Source: Bradyrhizobium sp. NFR13
GTDB lineage: Bacteria > Pseudomonadota > Alphaproteobacteria > Rhizobiales > Xanthobacteraceae
Direction of reading: 5' to 3'
DNA: 64,000 nt
Assembly (NCBI RefSeq): GCF_900114605.1
Contig: NZ_FOTP01000005.1
Location: forward strand, 310,001 to 374,000
The notes beneath the pieces were generated by a model, which saw only the letters and a program-made list of their open reading frames with translations, had not been told where the DNA came from and searched no databases. This document shows, piece after piece, positions 15,762-22,822 of the stretch (position 1 is the stretch's first letter; each line of letters starts with the position of its first letter). Made by a program: the position numbers and the translations under genes.

Positions 15762-15764
15762 TCC

Positions 15765-16391
15765 ATGCGCATAGCATCGGCGATCACAGCGCGTTGCGCA
15801 AAAAGCGGGGGTGCCGAAACGGGTATCGATTTCTCCGTTTTGGGTATCGAAAAGAACATCAACTCCGCGCTCACTGAGGCCATCAAGATCAAATGGCCCT
15901 TGAAAACATGGGCAATTCTTTGCGAAGTGCTTTGGGACACGAAGCGCATCGAGATGACCGAGCGCGTTGCGAAGCACCGCCTTTCGAACACGCGTGACTA
16001 CTCGGTCGAAGAACTGCAGGCGATGCTGCAGTCAGAAGACGGCCTCGACTTCCTAGCGGTGCTCATGGCCGACGCCCAGCCGAAGTGGTGGTGGTGGGCC
16101 AAGCAGGTGATGACGGTCGCGTCCATTAAGCGCCGCCGAGCCGAAGACGAGCAAGAAATCCTGAAACTGGAAACGAGTGCACCTGCTGAGACCGGTGCGC
16201 GTCGTCGCATCAAAGGTGCCCTCGATGCCAACCGAAATATCAAGGCCGCTGTCGACCGGGCTGAAACTGCCCTGGGCTTTCAGCGCCCGGACATGGCTGG
16301 CCGAAATGCTGATGCGTCGAGCAACGGCGCTGGCGTATCGGGTCGCGCCGTGGCTCCAGCCAAGCGAGCCTACGCGGGGAGGGGCCGATGA
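15765..16391 (+). CDS. Hypothetical early phage protein (208 aa)
   Basis: The middle segment IKWPLKTWAILCEVLWDTKRIEMTERVAKHRLSNTRDYS looks like a conserved helical module, followed by a Trp-rich patch (KWWWWAKQ) and a basic, disordered tail. It is the fourth gene of the rightward early operon and overlaps the gcrA-like gene by ATGA. The Trp-rich surface with basic tail is compatible with protein-nucleic acid contact. No family name can be given. Confidence 0.6.
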   Translation: MRIASAITARCAKSGGAETGIDFSVLGIEKNINSALTEAIKIKWPLKTWAILCEVLWDTKRIEMTERVAKHRLSNTRDYSVEELQAMLQSEDGLDFLAVLMADAQPKWWWWAKQVMTVASIKRRRAEDEQEILKLETSAPAETGARRRIKGALDANRNIKAAVDRAETALGFQRPDMAGRNADASSNGAGVSGRAVAPAKRAYAGRGR

Positions 16392-16957
16392 CGAAGCCGA
16401 TGGAAGGCCGTGACATGCGCGGCGACCCGAAGTGGACGCCTGAGCAGGATATCGAATTGCGCCGTCTGCTAGAGCTTGGACGCTCATATACGGCGGTTGC
16501 CGAGCAGATCAACGCGGACTTCGGCACGACCTTCTCACGCAACGCCGCAATCGGCCGCGGTCATCGCTTGGGCATCAAGACCGACCGCCGCGGGTTGCCC
16601 GGCGCCGGGCGCAAACCCACCGGCCGCAAGCCGCGCGCGGTCAAGCCGTCCGCCAAACCGCTGCCGTTCAAGGAGCCGGAGCCACTTGAACTGGCGCCGC
16701 CGTTCGCGGGATCACTGAGCCTTGAGTTCGCAGACCTGCGCCCGTTCAGCACTGAGCAGGTGAATCAGTGTCGTTTCCCAGAAGGTGAAGGACCGGCATT
16801 CCTTTACTGCGGCAATCCTACGGCGCCAGGTGCGTCGTGGTGCGGACACTGTCACGAGAAGGCTCATCAGCCGGACAGCCGACCGAAATTCAGGGCCACC
16901 AGAAGTTTGCGCGGCCAAGGAGCAGCGAATTTCAGCCGGAGCTTTGCGGCCGCATGA
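16388..16957 (+). CDS. gcrA: GcrA-family cell-cycle transcription regulator, phage-encoded
   Basis: GcrA is the alphaproteobacterial cofactor that binds sigma-70 RNA polymerase and, in Caulobacter, reads GANTC methylation to activate cell-cycle promoters. Here the N-terminal HTH is clear (WTPEQDIELRRLLELGRSYTAVAEQIN, then SRNAAIGRGHRLGI). After a basic Pro/Lys-rich linker comes the C-terminal polymerase-binding type domain with QCRFPEGEGPAFLYCGN and the ASWCGHCHEKA Cys/His cluster. At 189 residues it has the family length. It lies in the early operon, so it would act soon after induction or infection. Whether it replaces or antagonises host GcrA is unknown. Confidence 0.9.
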   Translation: MTKPMEGRDMRGDPKWTPEQDIELRRLLELGRSYTAVAEQINADFGTTFSRNAAIGRGHRLGIKTDRRGLPGAGRKPTGRKPRAVKPSAKPLPFKEPEPLELAPPFAGSLSLEFADLRPFSTEQVNQCRFPEGEGPAFLYCGNPTAPGASWCGHCHEKAHQPDSRPKFRATRSLRGQGAANFSRSFAAA

Positions 16958-17625
16958 TTCACCCAATCATCATCGCTGTGATGCGCAGCTCCAACATCTC
17001 GGAAGAGATGTTCTTTGGCCCGCGTCGCTGGAAGGAGCTTGTGGCGGCGCGTGTTCAGGCGATTCACGATCTGACTGCGTCCGGCTTGAGCCAGGCAGCG
17101 ATCGCCCGTGCCATGCGCCGTGACCACGCCACTGTCAATTATTGGCAGAAAGCCAAGACTAGAGAGAAGCGGTCGGCATACTACAAGGTCTACCACGGTG
17201 CTCGGCGAATTCTGAAAGGCTGCCCTCCGTGCATCGTCGAGAAGACGACCGAGGAGCAGCGTCGGCAATTGCTGGATCTCCACGCAGCGGGCCGCAAAGC
17301 CGAAATGCGGGAGCTACAGAAGGATATCGGGGTTGGCGTCGACTACACCCGGCGTTTGGCCGGGAGGCGCAGAGGGAAGCTCCCTCGTGCCGAAAGGGTT
17401 AAGCAGGAGAATATCGCCAAGTTGAAGCAACCGCGCCCGTCGCCGGTGCTGGTCCGGCCGCAGCGCGTGGTCGCACTTGAGCCTACGCCGCGAGAACTAG
17501 CGCATGCCGCCATGATGGAAGATGCGCGCCGCCGCGAGATGGCTCCTCGGTCCGTAACAGCCTTGCTGTTTGGCGATCCTCCGCCCGGTTTTTCAGCCCT
17601 TGATAGAAGGGAGACGCGCGCATGA
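16954..17625 (+). CDS. DNA-binding protein with DnaA domain IV-like helix-turn-helix (223 aa)
   Basis: Start at the ATG overlapping the gcrA stop gives MIHPIIIAVMRSS. Residues about 28-55 read LTASGLSQAAIARAMRRDHATVNYW, close in pattern to the DnaA box-recognition helices (IG..F..RDH.TV). The rest is basic, with no AAA+ domain, so it is not an initiator by itself. Its C-terminal 24 residues (APRSVTALLFGDPPPGFSAL... DRR) are nearly repeated at the end of the next protein. It probably binds DnaA-box-like sites, for replication control or gene regulation. Confidence 0.65.
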   Translation: MIHPIIIAVMRSSNISEEMFFGPRRWKELVAARVQAIHDLTASGLSQAAIARAMRRDHATVNYWQKAKTREKRSAYYKVYHGARRILKGCPPCIVEKTTEEQRRQLLDLHAAGRKAEMRELQKDIGVGVDYTRRLAGRRRGKLPRAERVKQENIAKLKQPRPSPVLVRPQRVVALEPTPRELAHAAMMEDARRREMAPRSVTALLFGDPPPGFSALDRRETRA

Positions 17626-17984
17626 ACGTGAAATGGACGGAAGATCAGGACGCGCTGGCCCGCCGGCTGTTTCAGATCGAGGCTTCGGAAGAGACCTTCC
17701 GTGAGCAGCTTGGTCGAACCAAGCGCGCTGCGCGGTTGCGCCTGCGTTATCTCGATGATGCGGGCTTCCGACTTGCTGCGAAGGAGCGCAAAGCGACCGC
17801 GCGGTACGCGGCGCCAAAGAAGATCGTCAGCATCGCATCGCGCCCGCAGCCCAGCGGCGATCAACTTGAAACAGCGCTTCACCGGAACTATGCGCCGCGC
17901 TCGGTTACAGCCTCGCTGCTCGGTGACCCGGCGCCCGGTCAGTCTGCCCTCGATCGTCGCAACACAGCGGAGGCCCGTCTCTAA
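17622..17984 (+). CDS. Small basic Myb/SANT-like protein with shared C-terminal motif (120 aa)
   Basis: The N-terminus (MNVKWTEDQDALARRLFQ) is a SANT/HTH-like start related in style to GcrA. A basic middle follows, and the C-terminus carries APRSVTASLLGDPAPGQSAL then DRR, matching the tail of the preceding protein. The start overlaps the preceding stop by ATGA. The shared tail suggests a common partner or targeting signal. Function otherwise unknown. Confidence 0.6.
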   Translation: MNVKWTEDQDALARRLFQIEASEETFREQLGRTKRAARLRLRYLDDAGFRLAAKERKATARYAAPKKIVSIASRPQPSGDQLETALHRNYAPRSVTASLLGDPAPGQSALDRRNTAEARL

Positions 17985-18337
17985 TGGAATCCCCCGGCGC
18001 ACTATTTGATTGGGCTGAAGGCGCGCGCGCTCGTGACGCGGGCATGATCGAAGCCTCCTTTGCGGAGACGCTGTCCGGCTCTGACTATCCAGAGGCATTG
18101 GAGGCTGCAATCCGTCATGTCGCGATTCACCAGTGCACCGTGCATATCGACGATGTGCTGCCTTTGCTGAAAGTGAAGCCTCTACACCCGAACTCGGCTG
18201 GCTGGGTGTGGACCAAGCTGATCGCGGACAAGGTGATCGTCGAGACGAACGAGTCGTTGCGCTCAAAGGACCCGAAGAAGCGTCGCCATCGGTATCCCGT
18301 CTACGCCTCCGGCCTGTTCTCCGGGAGGCGTGCTTGA
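17984..18337 (+). CDS. Hypothetical early phage protein (117 aa)
   Basis: The ATG overlaps the preceding stop (TAATG). The protein has a helical N-terminus and a compact-looking C-terminal domain (IDDVLPLLKVKPLHPNSAGWVWTKLIADKVIVET) that looks like a winged-helix fold. A DNA-binding role is possible but unproven. Confidence 0.6.
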   Translation: MESPGALFDWAEGARARDAGMIEASFAETLSGSDYPEALEAAIRHVAIHQCTVHIDDVLPLLKVKPLHPNSAGWVWTKLIADKVIVETNESLRSKDPKKRRHRYPVYASGLFSGRRA

Positions 18338-18339
18338 AT

Positions 18340-18603
18340 TCAATCCAAACGCAGATCGTAGATCTCCCGCAGTTTCTTCTCAGTTGCCGCCACAGCTCTT
18401 GCGACGTCGCGGTACGTCCGCTCGTCTTCCGCCGGATTGCCGCCCGTCCTACGGACATCCGCGATCGTCCAATTCGCACCGGCAGGGCCTTGGGGTTCAT
18501 GGCGGATGGTGAGTTCGGTGACGCATTCGCATCCGTGGCACGCTCTGATTTCAACAAGTGCCGTGCGTTCCAACGCGGATTTCGTGAGCAGCGTCTTATT
18601 CAT
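18340..18603 (-). CDS. Small leftward protein with CxxCxC motif (87 aa)
   Basis: This gene runs against the surrounding rightward operon. The ATG at 18603 gives MNKTLLTKSALERTALVEIRACHGCECV, with a CHGCEC cluster that could bind metal, then a helical C-terminus. Its stop lies 2 bp from the stop of the previous plus-strand gene. It may be expressed in the lysogen or may act as antisense control on the operon. Function unknown. Confidence 0.5.
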   Translation of the reverse strand: MNKTLLTKSALERTALVEIRACHGCECVTELTIRHEPQGPAGANWTIADVRRTGGNPAEDERTYRDVARAVAATEKKLREIYDLRLD

Positions 18604-18686
18604 CGGCAACCTTCCATCGTCTTTAGCGAGGATAGGTACGGCTCAAGCACTTGTCACCATGGCATCGGACAGAGGGGTGGTGCCTC

Positions 18687-18986
18687 ATGAGGGCGAAAGA
18701 GGTACTCACAACCGCCATGGAACTCGTCGGTGGCGACCGTAAGGAAGCCTATGGCGACGTATTGCTCGGGCTCGATCGCATTGCGCTGATGTGGAACGCG
18801 CTGCTGACCATTGCCGGCAAAGCGCCGAGACAGCCGATCAACGCGCATGACGTGGCGCAAATGATGGTCTGCCTGAAGCAGGCGAGGGCATACACGGGTC
18901 CCCTGCGCATCGACAACCACATCGACGCGGCCGGATGGTCAAGCGTTGCTGGCGAAGCTGCCAGCCGTGTTTCGGAGGCGTCATGA
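18687..18986 (+). CDS. DUF6378-family phage protein (99 aa)
   Basis: The sequence MRAKEVLTTAMELVGGDRKEAYGD followed by IALMWNALL and NAHDVAQMMVCLKQAR matches the DUF6378 family, small proteins common in phages of Rhizobiales and other groups. GDRKEAYGD is the conserved motif. The biochemical role is not established. The start follows GAGGGGTGG, a good ribosome-binding site, and the stop overlaps the next gene. Confidence 0.8.
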   Translation: MRAKEVLTTAMELVGGDRKEAYGDVLLGLDRIALMWNALLTIAGKAPRQPINAHDVAQMMVCLKQARAYTGPLRIDNHIDAAGWSSVAGEAASRVSEAS

Positions 18987-19189
18987 CCGAAGCATCGAAG
19001 AAGATGGTACCGACGGGCTATCAGGTGCTTCAGGTCCATGACGCCGATCTGCAGGGACTGTACGACGCGGGCTGGGCTTACGTCGAACCCGCCGAGGTAC
19101 CGGGCTTCAGCATCATTTCCTGGGAGAGCGACAAGCCGCCGGTCGTGCCGCTGTCGTTCGCCCGCGCACCTGCGCCGGAGGGCGTCTGA
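18983..19189 (+). CDS. Hypothetical early phage protein (68 aa)
   Basis: The ATG overlaps the previous stop (ATGA). The product is a small beta-rich looking protein (GYQVLQVHDADLQGLYDAGWAYV) ending in a Pro-rich tail. It is followed after 1 bp by the winged-helix gene. Function unknown. Confidence 0.55.
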   Translation: MTEASKKMVPTGYQVLQVHDADLQGLYDAGWAYVEPAEVPGFSIISWESDKPPVVPLSFARAPAPEGV

Positions 19190-19190
19190 C

Positions 19191-19493
19191 ATGTCGATCC
19201 AACCAACGCTTCCGAATGAATGGCAAGTCCACGGGGCGCAGAAGCGCATCCTGCTGATGCTTCTGGAGGCGCCAGGCGGCGCCATCACGCACCAGGAATT
19301 GCTGTTTGTCACCGGCACCCGCGCGAAGCCGCAGAGCCAGCGGGTGATCGTGCGCCGTCATATCCGTGAAATGCGGGAGAAGCTCGGTCCGCTTGGAATC
19401 GTCATCAACGCTCGCTGGGGCGAGGGCTATGAGATGCCCGCGCCGTCTCGCGACATCGTCAGAACCGCCATTCAGAAGAGGCTAGCAGCATGA
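19191..19493 (+). CDS. Winged-helix DNA-binding protein (100 aa)
   Basis: The product is a lone OmpR/PhoB-like winged helix: [22 protein letters not shown], then [24 protein letters not shown] and the wing [11 protein letters not shown]. There is no receiver domain, as in several phage early regulators. The start lies right after the preceding stop, and its stop overlaps the gapR start by ATGA. It likely regulates phage or host transcription. Confidence 0.8.
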   Translation: MSIQPTLPNEWQVHGAQKRILLMLLEAPGGAITHQELLFVTGTRAKPQSQRVIVRRHIREMREKLGPLGIVINARWGEGYEMPAPSRDIVRTAIQKRLAA

Positions 19494-19786
19494 CATTCGA
19501 CGGCAGCAACACCGGCGTCAGCGCCTCATCGGTCCTCGACGACCAGGCCACGCACAGCTTCGCCAAGGACCAGCTCAAGGCGATCGTAGAGCGGATTGAG
19601 CGGCTGGAAGAGGAAAAGAAGACGATCTCCGACGACATCAAGGACGTTTACGGCGAAGCCAAAGGCAACGGCTACGACGTGAAGGCGCTGCGCACTATCA
19701 TCCGCATGCGCAAGCAGGATGCCAACGAACGTGCCGAGCAGGAGACGGTGCTCGAGACCTATTTGCAGGCATTGGGAATGCTGTGA
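19490..19786 (+). CDS. gapR: GapR-family (DUF2312/UPF0335) nucleoid-associated protein, phage-encoded
   Basis: The 98-residue protein matches GapR closely: [53 protein letters not shown] and a C-terminal [10 protein letters not shown]. GapR is an alphaproteobacterial DNA-binding protein that encircles overtwisted AT-rich DNA, aids topoisomerases at the replication fork and affects cell-cycle progression. All helices of the family are present. It is embedded in the phage replication operon with ATGA/TGATG overlaps, so it probably serves phage DNA replication or redirects host topology control. Confidence 0.93.
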   Translation: MTFDGSNTGVSASSVLDDQATHSFAKDQLKAIVERIERLEEEKKTISDDIKDVYGEAKGNGYDVKALRTIIRMRKQDANERAEQETVLETYLQALGML

Positions 19787-20334
19787 TGGAGCGGATCGCA
19801 CTTTCCAAAAAGACCCGGTTCGAAGTTTTTAAGCGAGATGGCTTCCGTTGCGTCTATTGCGGCGCCACGCCGTCGGAAACCGTGCTGCTTGAGGCTGACC
19901 ACATCCACCCGGTCGCTGCGGGCGGCACGAACGATATAGACAATCTCGTCACCGCCTGTGACGCCTGCAATCGCGGCAAGGGCGCGCGGCTGCTCACCAG
20001 CGTGCCGCCAACTCTCGAAGAGAAGGCGCTGGAGGTCGCGGAGCGGGAAGCGCAGATCCGGGCCTATTACGAGATCCTGGACGCCAAAAAGCAGCGCAAG
20101 GACGATGAACTGTGGTCGATCGCAGACATCTACATGGAGCGGTTCGGAGACGACAACATCCTCCGAACGCGCCTCGCCAGCATCGGCACATTCCTGGATC
20201 GCCTTGACTATCACGAGGTGGTCGAGGCCATGGAAATCGCCACCCGGAAGATGAGCAGTCGCGTGCCGGCGTTCAATTATTTCTGTGGCATTTGCTGGCG
20301 CAAAATCAAAAGAGCCAACGGAGAAGACGTCTAA
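19786..20334 (+). CDS. HNH endonuclease with C-terminal helical domain (182 aa)
   Basis: The HNH fold is clear: RFEVFKRDGFRCVYCGATPSE, LEADHIHPVAAGGTND, LVTACDACNRGKG, with two CxxC zinc pairs and the catalytic His. A helical C-terminal domain of about 110 residues follows (LRTRLASIGTFLDRLDYHEVVEAM). The start overlaps the gapR stop (TGATG). Position before the replication protein suggests a role in phage DNA metabolism such as recombination or replication. Confidence 0.88.
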   Translation: MERIALSKKTRFEVFKRDGFRCVYCGATPSETVLLEADHIHPVAAGGTNDIDNLVTACDACNRGKGARLLTSVPPTLEEKALEVAEREAQIRAYYEILDAKKQRKDDELWSIADIYMERFGDDNILRTRLASIGTFLDRLDYHEVVEAMEIATRKMSSRVPAFNYFCGICWRKIKRANGEDV

Positions 20335-21300
20335 ATGGCCCGCATCCGCAGTATTCATCCGCCGATTTTCACAGACGAGGGCTTTGTGTCGCTCTCCATG
20401 GCTGCGCGCGTGCTGCTGATGGGTATCTGGACGGAATCTGACGACCACGGCGTGTTCGAATGGAAGCCGGTCACTCTCAAGATGCGCGTCATGCCAGTCG
20501 ATAACGTCAACATTCCGGAGCTGCTCGCGGAATGCGAGGCCGCAGACGTAATAAAGCGCTTCATAGATGGCAAGAGTTACGGACTGGTTCGTAACTTCTG
20601 CAGGTATCAGAAGCCAAAAAAACCGAACTACGTCCACCCCATCCCTCCTGAGTTGTTCCTTTATGCCGGTTTAAATGCCGACGGTTCGTTACCGGTAACC
20701 CACCGGTCAGGTACTGGTACGGGAAAGTCTCCGCAGAGGGAGGAGGGAGGAGGGATGATGGAGGAGGAATCGGAAGATGAAAAAGAGGAGGGAGAGAAGC
20801 CCGCTCCCTCGAAATTGAAATTGGTCTCGGAAGAGAAGGCGATCCCAATCGATCTGAACTACGAACCGTCGGATCGAGCGGTCGAATACGCGTATAGCCT
20901 CGGCATGAAAAAGGCGGAACTGAGTTCCGAGCTTAGCAAATTCATCGCCAAGGCCATGACCGTGCGCAAGGTCAGCTTCAATCCGGATATGGATTTCAAG
21001 CTGTGGTGCGACCGCTGGCTGGAGTTCAAGCGAGAAAAGAACCCCGACTGGAGGCCGGTGCCACCGCCCGTGCCTGAAATAGATCGCAGCGATTGGAAAA
21101 TCGTCGTCGAGGGCACGCAGGAGCATACGTGCTGGAACATCGTGCGTCGTGAACGCAACGAGATGCCGCTGTTCCTCTGCAAACAGGTCGGTCCGGACGG
21201 GACCGTGTACGAGCGAGCCGCCAAGTGCCCGACGCTCTACCCGCCAGGTTTCAACGACTTCGGCGAACGGATTCCCCCATCAGCAGAGGATGCGGCATGA
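20335..21300 (+). CDS. Phage replication protein (initiator/replisome-organiser-like, 321 aa)
   Basis: The N-terminus MARIRSIHPPIFTDEGFVSLS followed by AARVLLMGIWTESDDHGVFEW is the winged-helix start typical of phage replication proteins that bind the phage origin. An acidic linker rich in Glu (about residues 135-155) separates it from a C-terminal domain (NPDMDFKLWCDRWLEFK) of the kind that contacts helicase or helicase loader. No helicase gene is seen nearby, so host DnaB is probably recruited. It starts immediately after the HNH gene. Confidence 0.7.
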   Translation: MARIRSIHPPIFTDEGFVSLSMAARVLLMGIWTESDDHGVFEWKPVTLKMRVMPVDNVNIPELLAECEAADVIKRFIDGKSYGLVRNFCRYQKPKKPNYVHPIPPELFLYAGLNADGSLPVTHRSGTGTGKSPQREEGGGMMEEESEDEKEEGEKPAPSKLKLVSEEKAIPIDLNYEPSDRAVEYAYSLGMKKAELSSELSKFIAKAMTVRKVSFNPDMDFKLWCDRWLEFKREKNPDWRPVPPPVPEIDRSDWKIVVEGTQEHTCWNIVRRERNEMPLFLCKQVGPDGTVYERAAKCPTLYPPGFNDFGERIPPSAEDAA

Positions 21301-21509
21301 CGGGCCAGGAGCGCGCCGATCAGCGCAGGAAGGTCTGCACAGAAGCGATGGCGAAATACTTCTGTCGGGTGGTCGGTATTGAGCCAGTCGATACCGGTGA
21401 CGATTCGGCCAACTGGTGGATGTTCGTCAACGAGGCGGGCGAGATTTACGACGGTCTGCTCGCACGGTTCCCGGCGACGGCCTCGAACCAATCCGAGGAT
21501 GCGACATGA
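21297..21509 (+). CDS. Hypothetical early phage protein (70 aa)
   Basis: The ATG at 21297 overlaps the replication gene stop (ATGA) and yields MTGQERADQRRKVCTEAMAKYF, a helical acidic protein. Function unknown. Confidence 0.6.
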   Translation: MTGQERADQRRKVCTEAMAKYFCRVVGIEPVDTGDDSANWWMFVNEAGEIYDGLLARFPATASNQSEDAT

Positions 21510-21703
21510 GTGCGCTTAACGGCTTCCGTCCATTGCCGCCGCCCGACGATGGGACTGATTGGCGCGGCCCCGTCAAGTGGCCATGGTTCAGCGCTCGGCG
21601 CCGAGGCCACTTGCTTGAGGAACGCGTCAAAGACCTCGAAGAACGGCTGGCCAACGTCGAGCGCTACATGTCTGGCCCTCCGCCACGCCCGCGCAAAAAG
21701 TAG
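21506..21703 (+). CDS. Hypothetical early phage protein with C-terminal coiled-coil helix (65 aa)
   Basis: Overlaps the preceding gene by ATGA. A Pro-rich N-terminus is followed by the helix RRRGHLLEERVKDLEERLANVERYM, a likely oligomerising coiled coil, and a basic tail. A short inverted repeat (GCCCGG...CCGGGC) follows the stop without a T tract. Function unknown. Confidence 0.6.
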   Translation: MSALNGFRPLPPPDDGTDWRGPVKWPWFSARRRGHLLEERVKDLEERLANVERYMSGPPPRPRKK

Positions 21704-21758
21704 CCCGGCGTATTCCGGGCCGTTCGCACTGCAATTGAGATTGAGAGGGGATACGACC

Positions 21759-22682
21759 GTGCCAAAGATCGAAATGGACATTGAGAAGTTGCTGCACTGG
21801 GCGTTCCGTGACGAGCTATCGAAGCGGGCGGTATCCGCAGCGGAGGGCATCTGGGATCGTATCCAGGAGAACCAACACCACGGCGGCATTGACCGCAGCC
21901 ATCACGGCGCCGGCCAGCGATACGCTCAGATCGGGCTGCCGCACCCTGACGCAGAGCGCATTGAGCGCGCCGTGACCGGGTTGCAGATGCTGGTCGTCGA
22001 ATGGGACAAGTGCATCGACATAATTGCCGGTGACCTTGGTGGCTTGATCACGATCAACGATGTCGCTCCGTCGACGGCTCCGAAGCGGGTGCCAAAGGTC
22101 GGCTGGGGTGCCGCCGGCAACAGGGCGCTGAAGGGCATGTTCGGGCCCGGCGCGGAGCGGCTGCATCAGGACCGTCCGCGCGATGTCATCATGGTGGCAG
22201 GCATCCGGACTGACGTGCTGGTCGCCATGCATGCCATCAAGGGAACGCGGCCAGACTGGTTCGAGGAGCAACCCCAGCCCAAGCGCGTCCAGGCGGAGCG
22301 CGGCGTTAACGCCAAAATCATCGGCGAATGTCGCGGCAAGGATCTATACACGGTCGGATCTTACTGTCCGCTTCGATATGATCCGTCGCCGATGACGGTA
22401 GTGCATAGTCGGGCAGACTATGCAGCGTGGCATCGTGGGCTGCTGGTGCTCAGCGAGACTTTGGAGCTTGAGAAATTTGTGGCGCTCCCACCCAAAGCGC
22501 CAGCCACGCCATGGTTTGAAGATGAGGTAGAAGAAAGATCGCGGGTTCTCCGGCCTTCCAATCTTTGGCCAGCGTCGCACAGTATTCTGCCATTGAGCCC
22601 CGAGCGCGAACGGACGCGGTCTCCTTTGCGGCGGTCTAAAGCGAGCCCCGTGCGATATCCGCTTGAGGCGACCTCTGATTAA
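21759..22682 (+). CDS. Hypothetical phage protein, probably altered at the C-terminus (307 aa)
   Basis: The start is a GTG at 21759 preceded by GAGAGGGG. The first 255 or so residues look like a normal globular protein (LLHWAFRDELSKRAVSAAEGIWDRI, an HHG-containing N-terminal segment, then a GTRPDWF segment). From about residue 262 (after PATPWFEDEVEE) the sequence becomes Arg/Ser/Pro-rich and low-quality. This suggests that the original end was replaced or frameshifted where the insertion at about 22.7 kb begins. Function unknown. Confidence 0.6.
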   Translation: MPKIEMDIEKLLHWAFRDELSKRAVSAAEGIWDRIQENQHHGGIDRSHHGAGQRYAQIGLPHPDAERIERAVTGLQMLVVEWDKCIDIIAGDLGGLITINDVAPSTAPKRVPKVGWGAAGNRALKGMFGPGAERLHQDRPRDVIMVAGIRTDVLVAMHAIKGTRPDWFEEQPQPKRVQAERGVNAKIIGECRGKDLYTVGSYCPLRYDPSPMTVVHSRADYAAWHRGLLVLSETLELEKFVALPPKAPATPWFEDEVEERSRVLRPSNLWPASHSILPLSPERERTRSPLRRSKASPVRYPLEATSD

Positions 22683-22822
22683 CCCGAGATCCGCTATTCC
22701 TGCGGGAAAGGCCAGCACCTGGTAACTGATGTGCCACCTTAGACAAACTTCGATATTGATGAGTGTCGAATTGTATTTGTCATCTAGACCTTTCCTTGAG
22801 TTGGTTGTTGTCAGCTAGATCC

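Noticed and set aside
17343-18557. 404-codon minus-strand frame
   Set aside because: It spans several well-supported rightward genes joined by start/stop overlaps and has an Arg/Ser-rich shadow composition.
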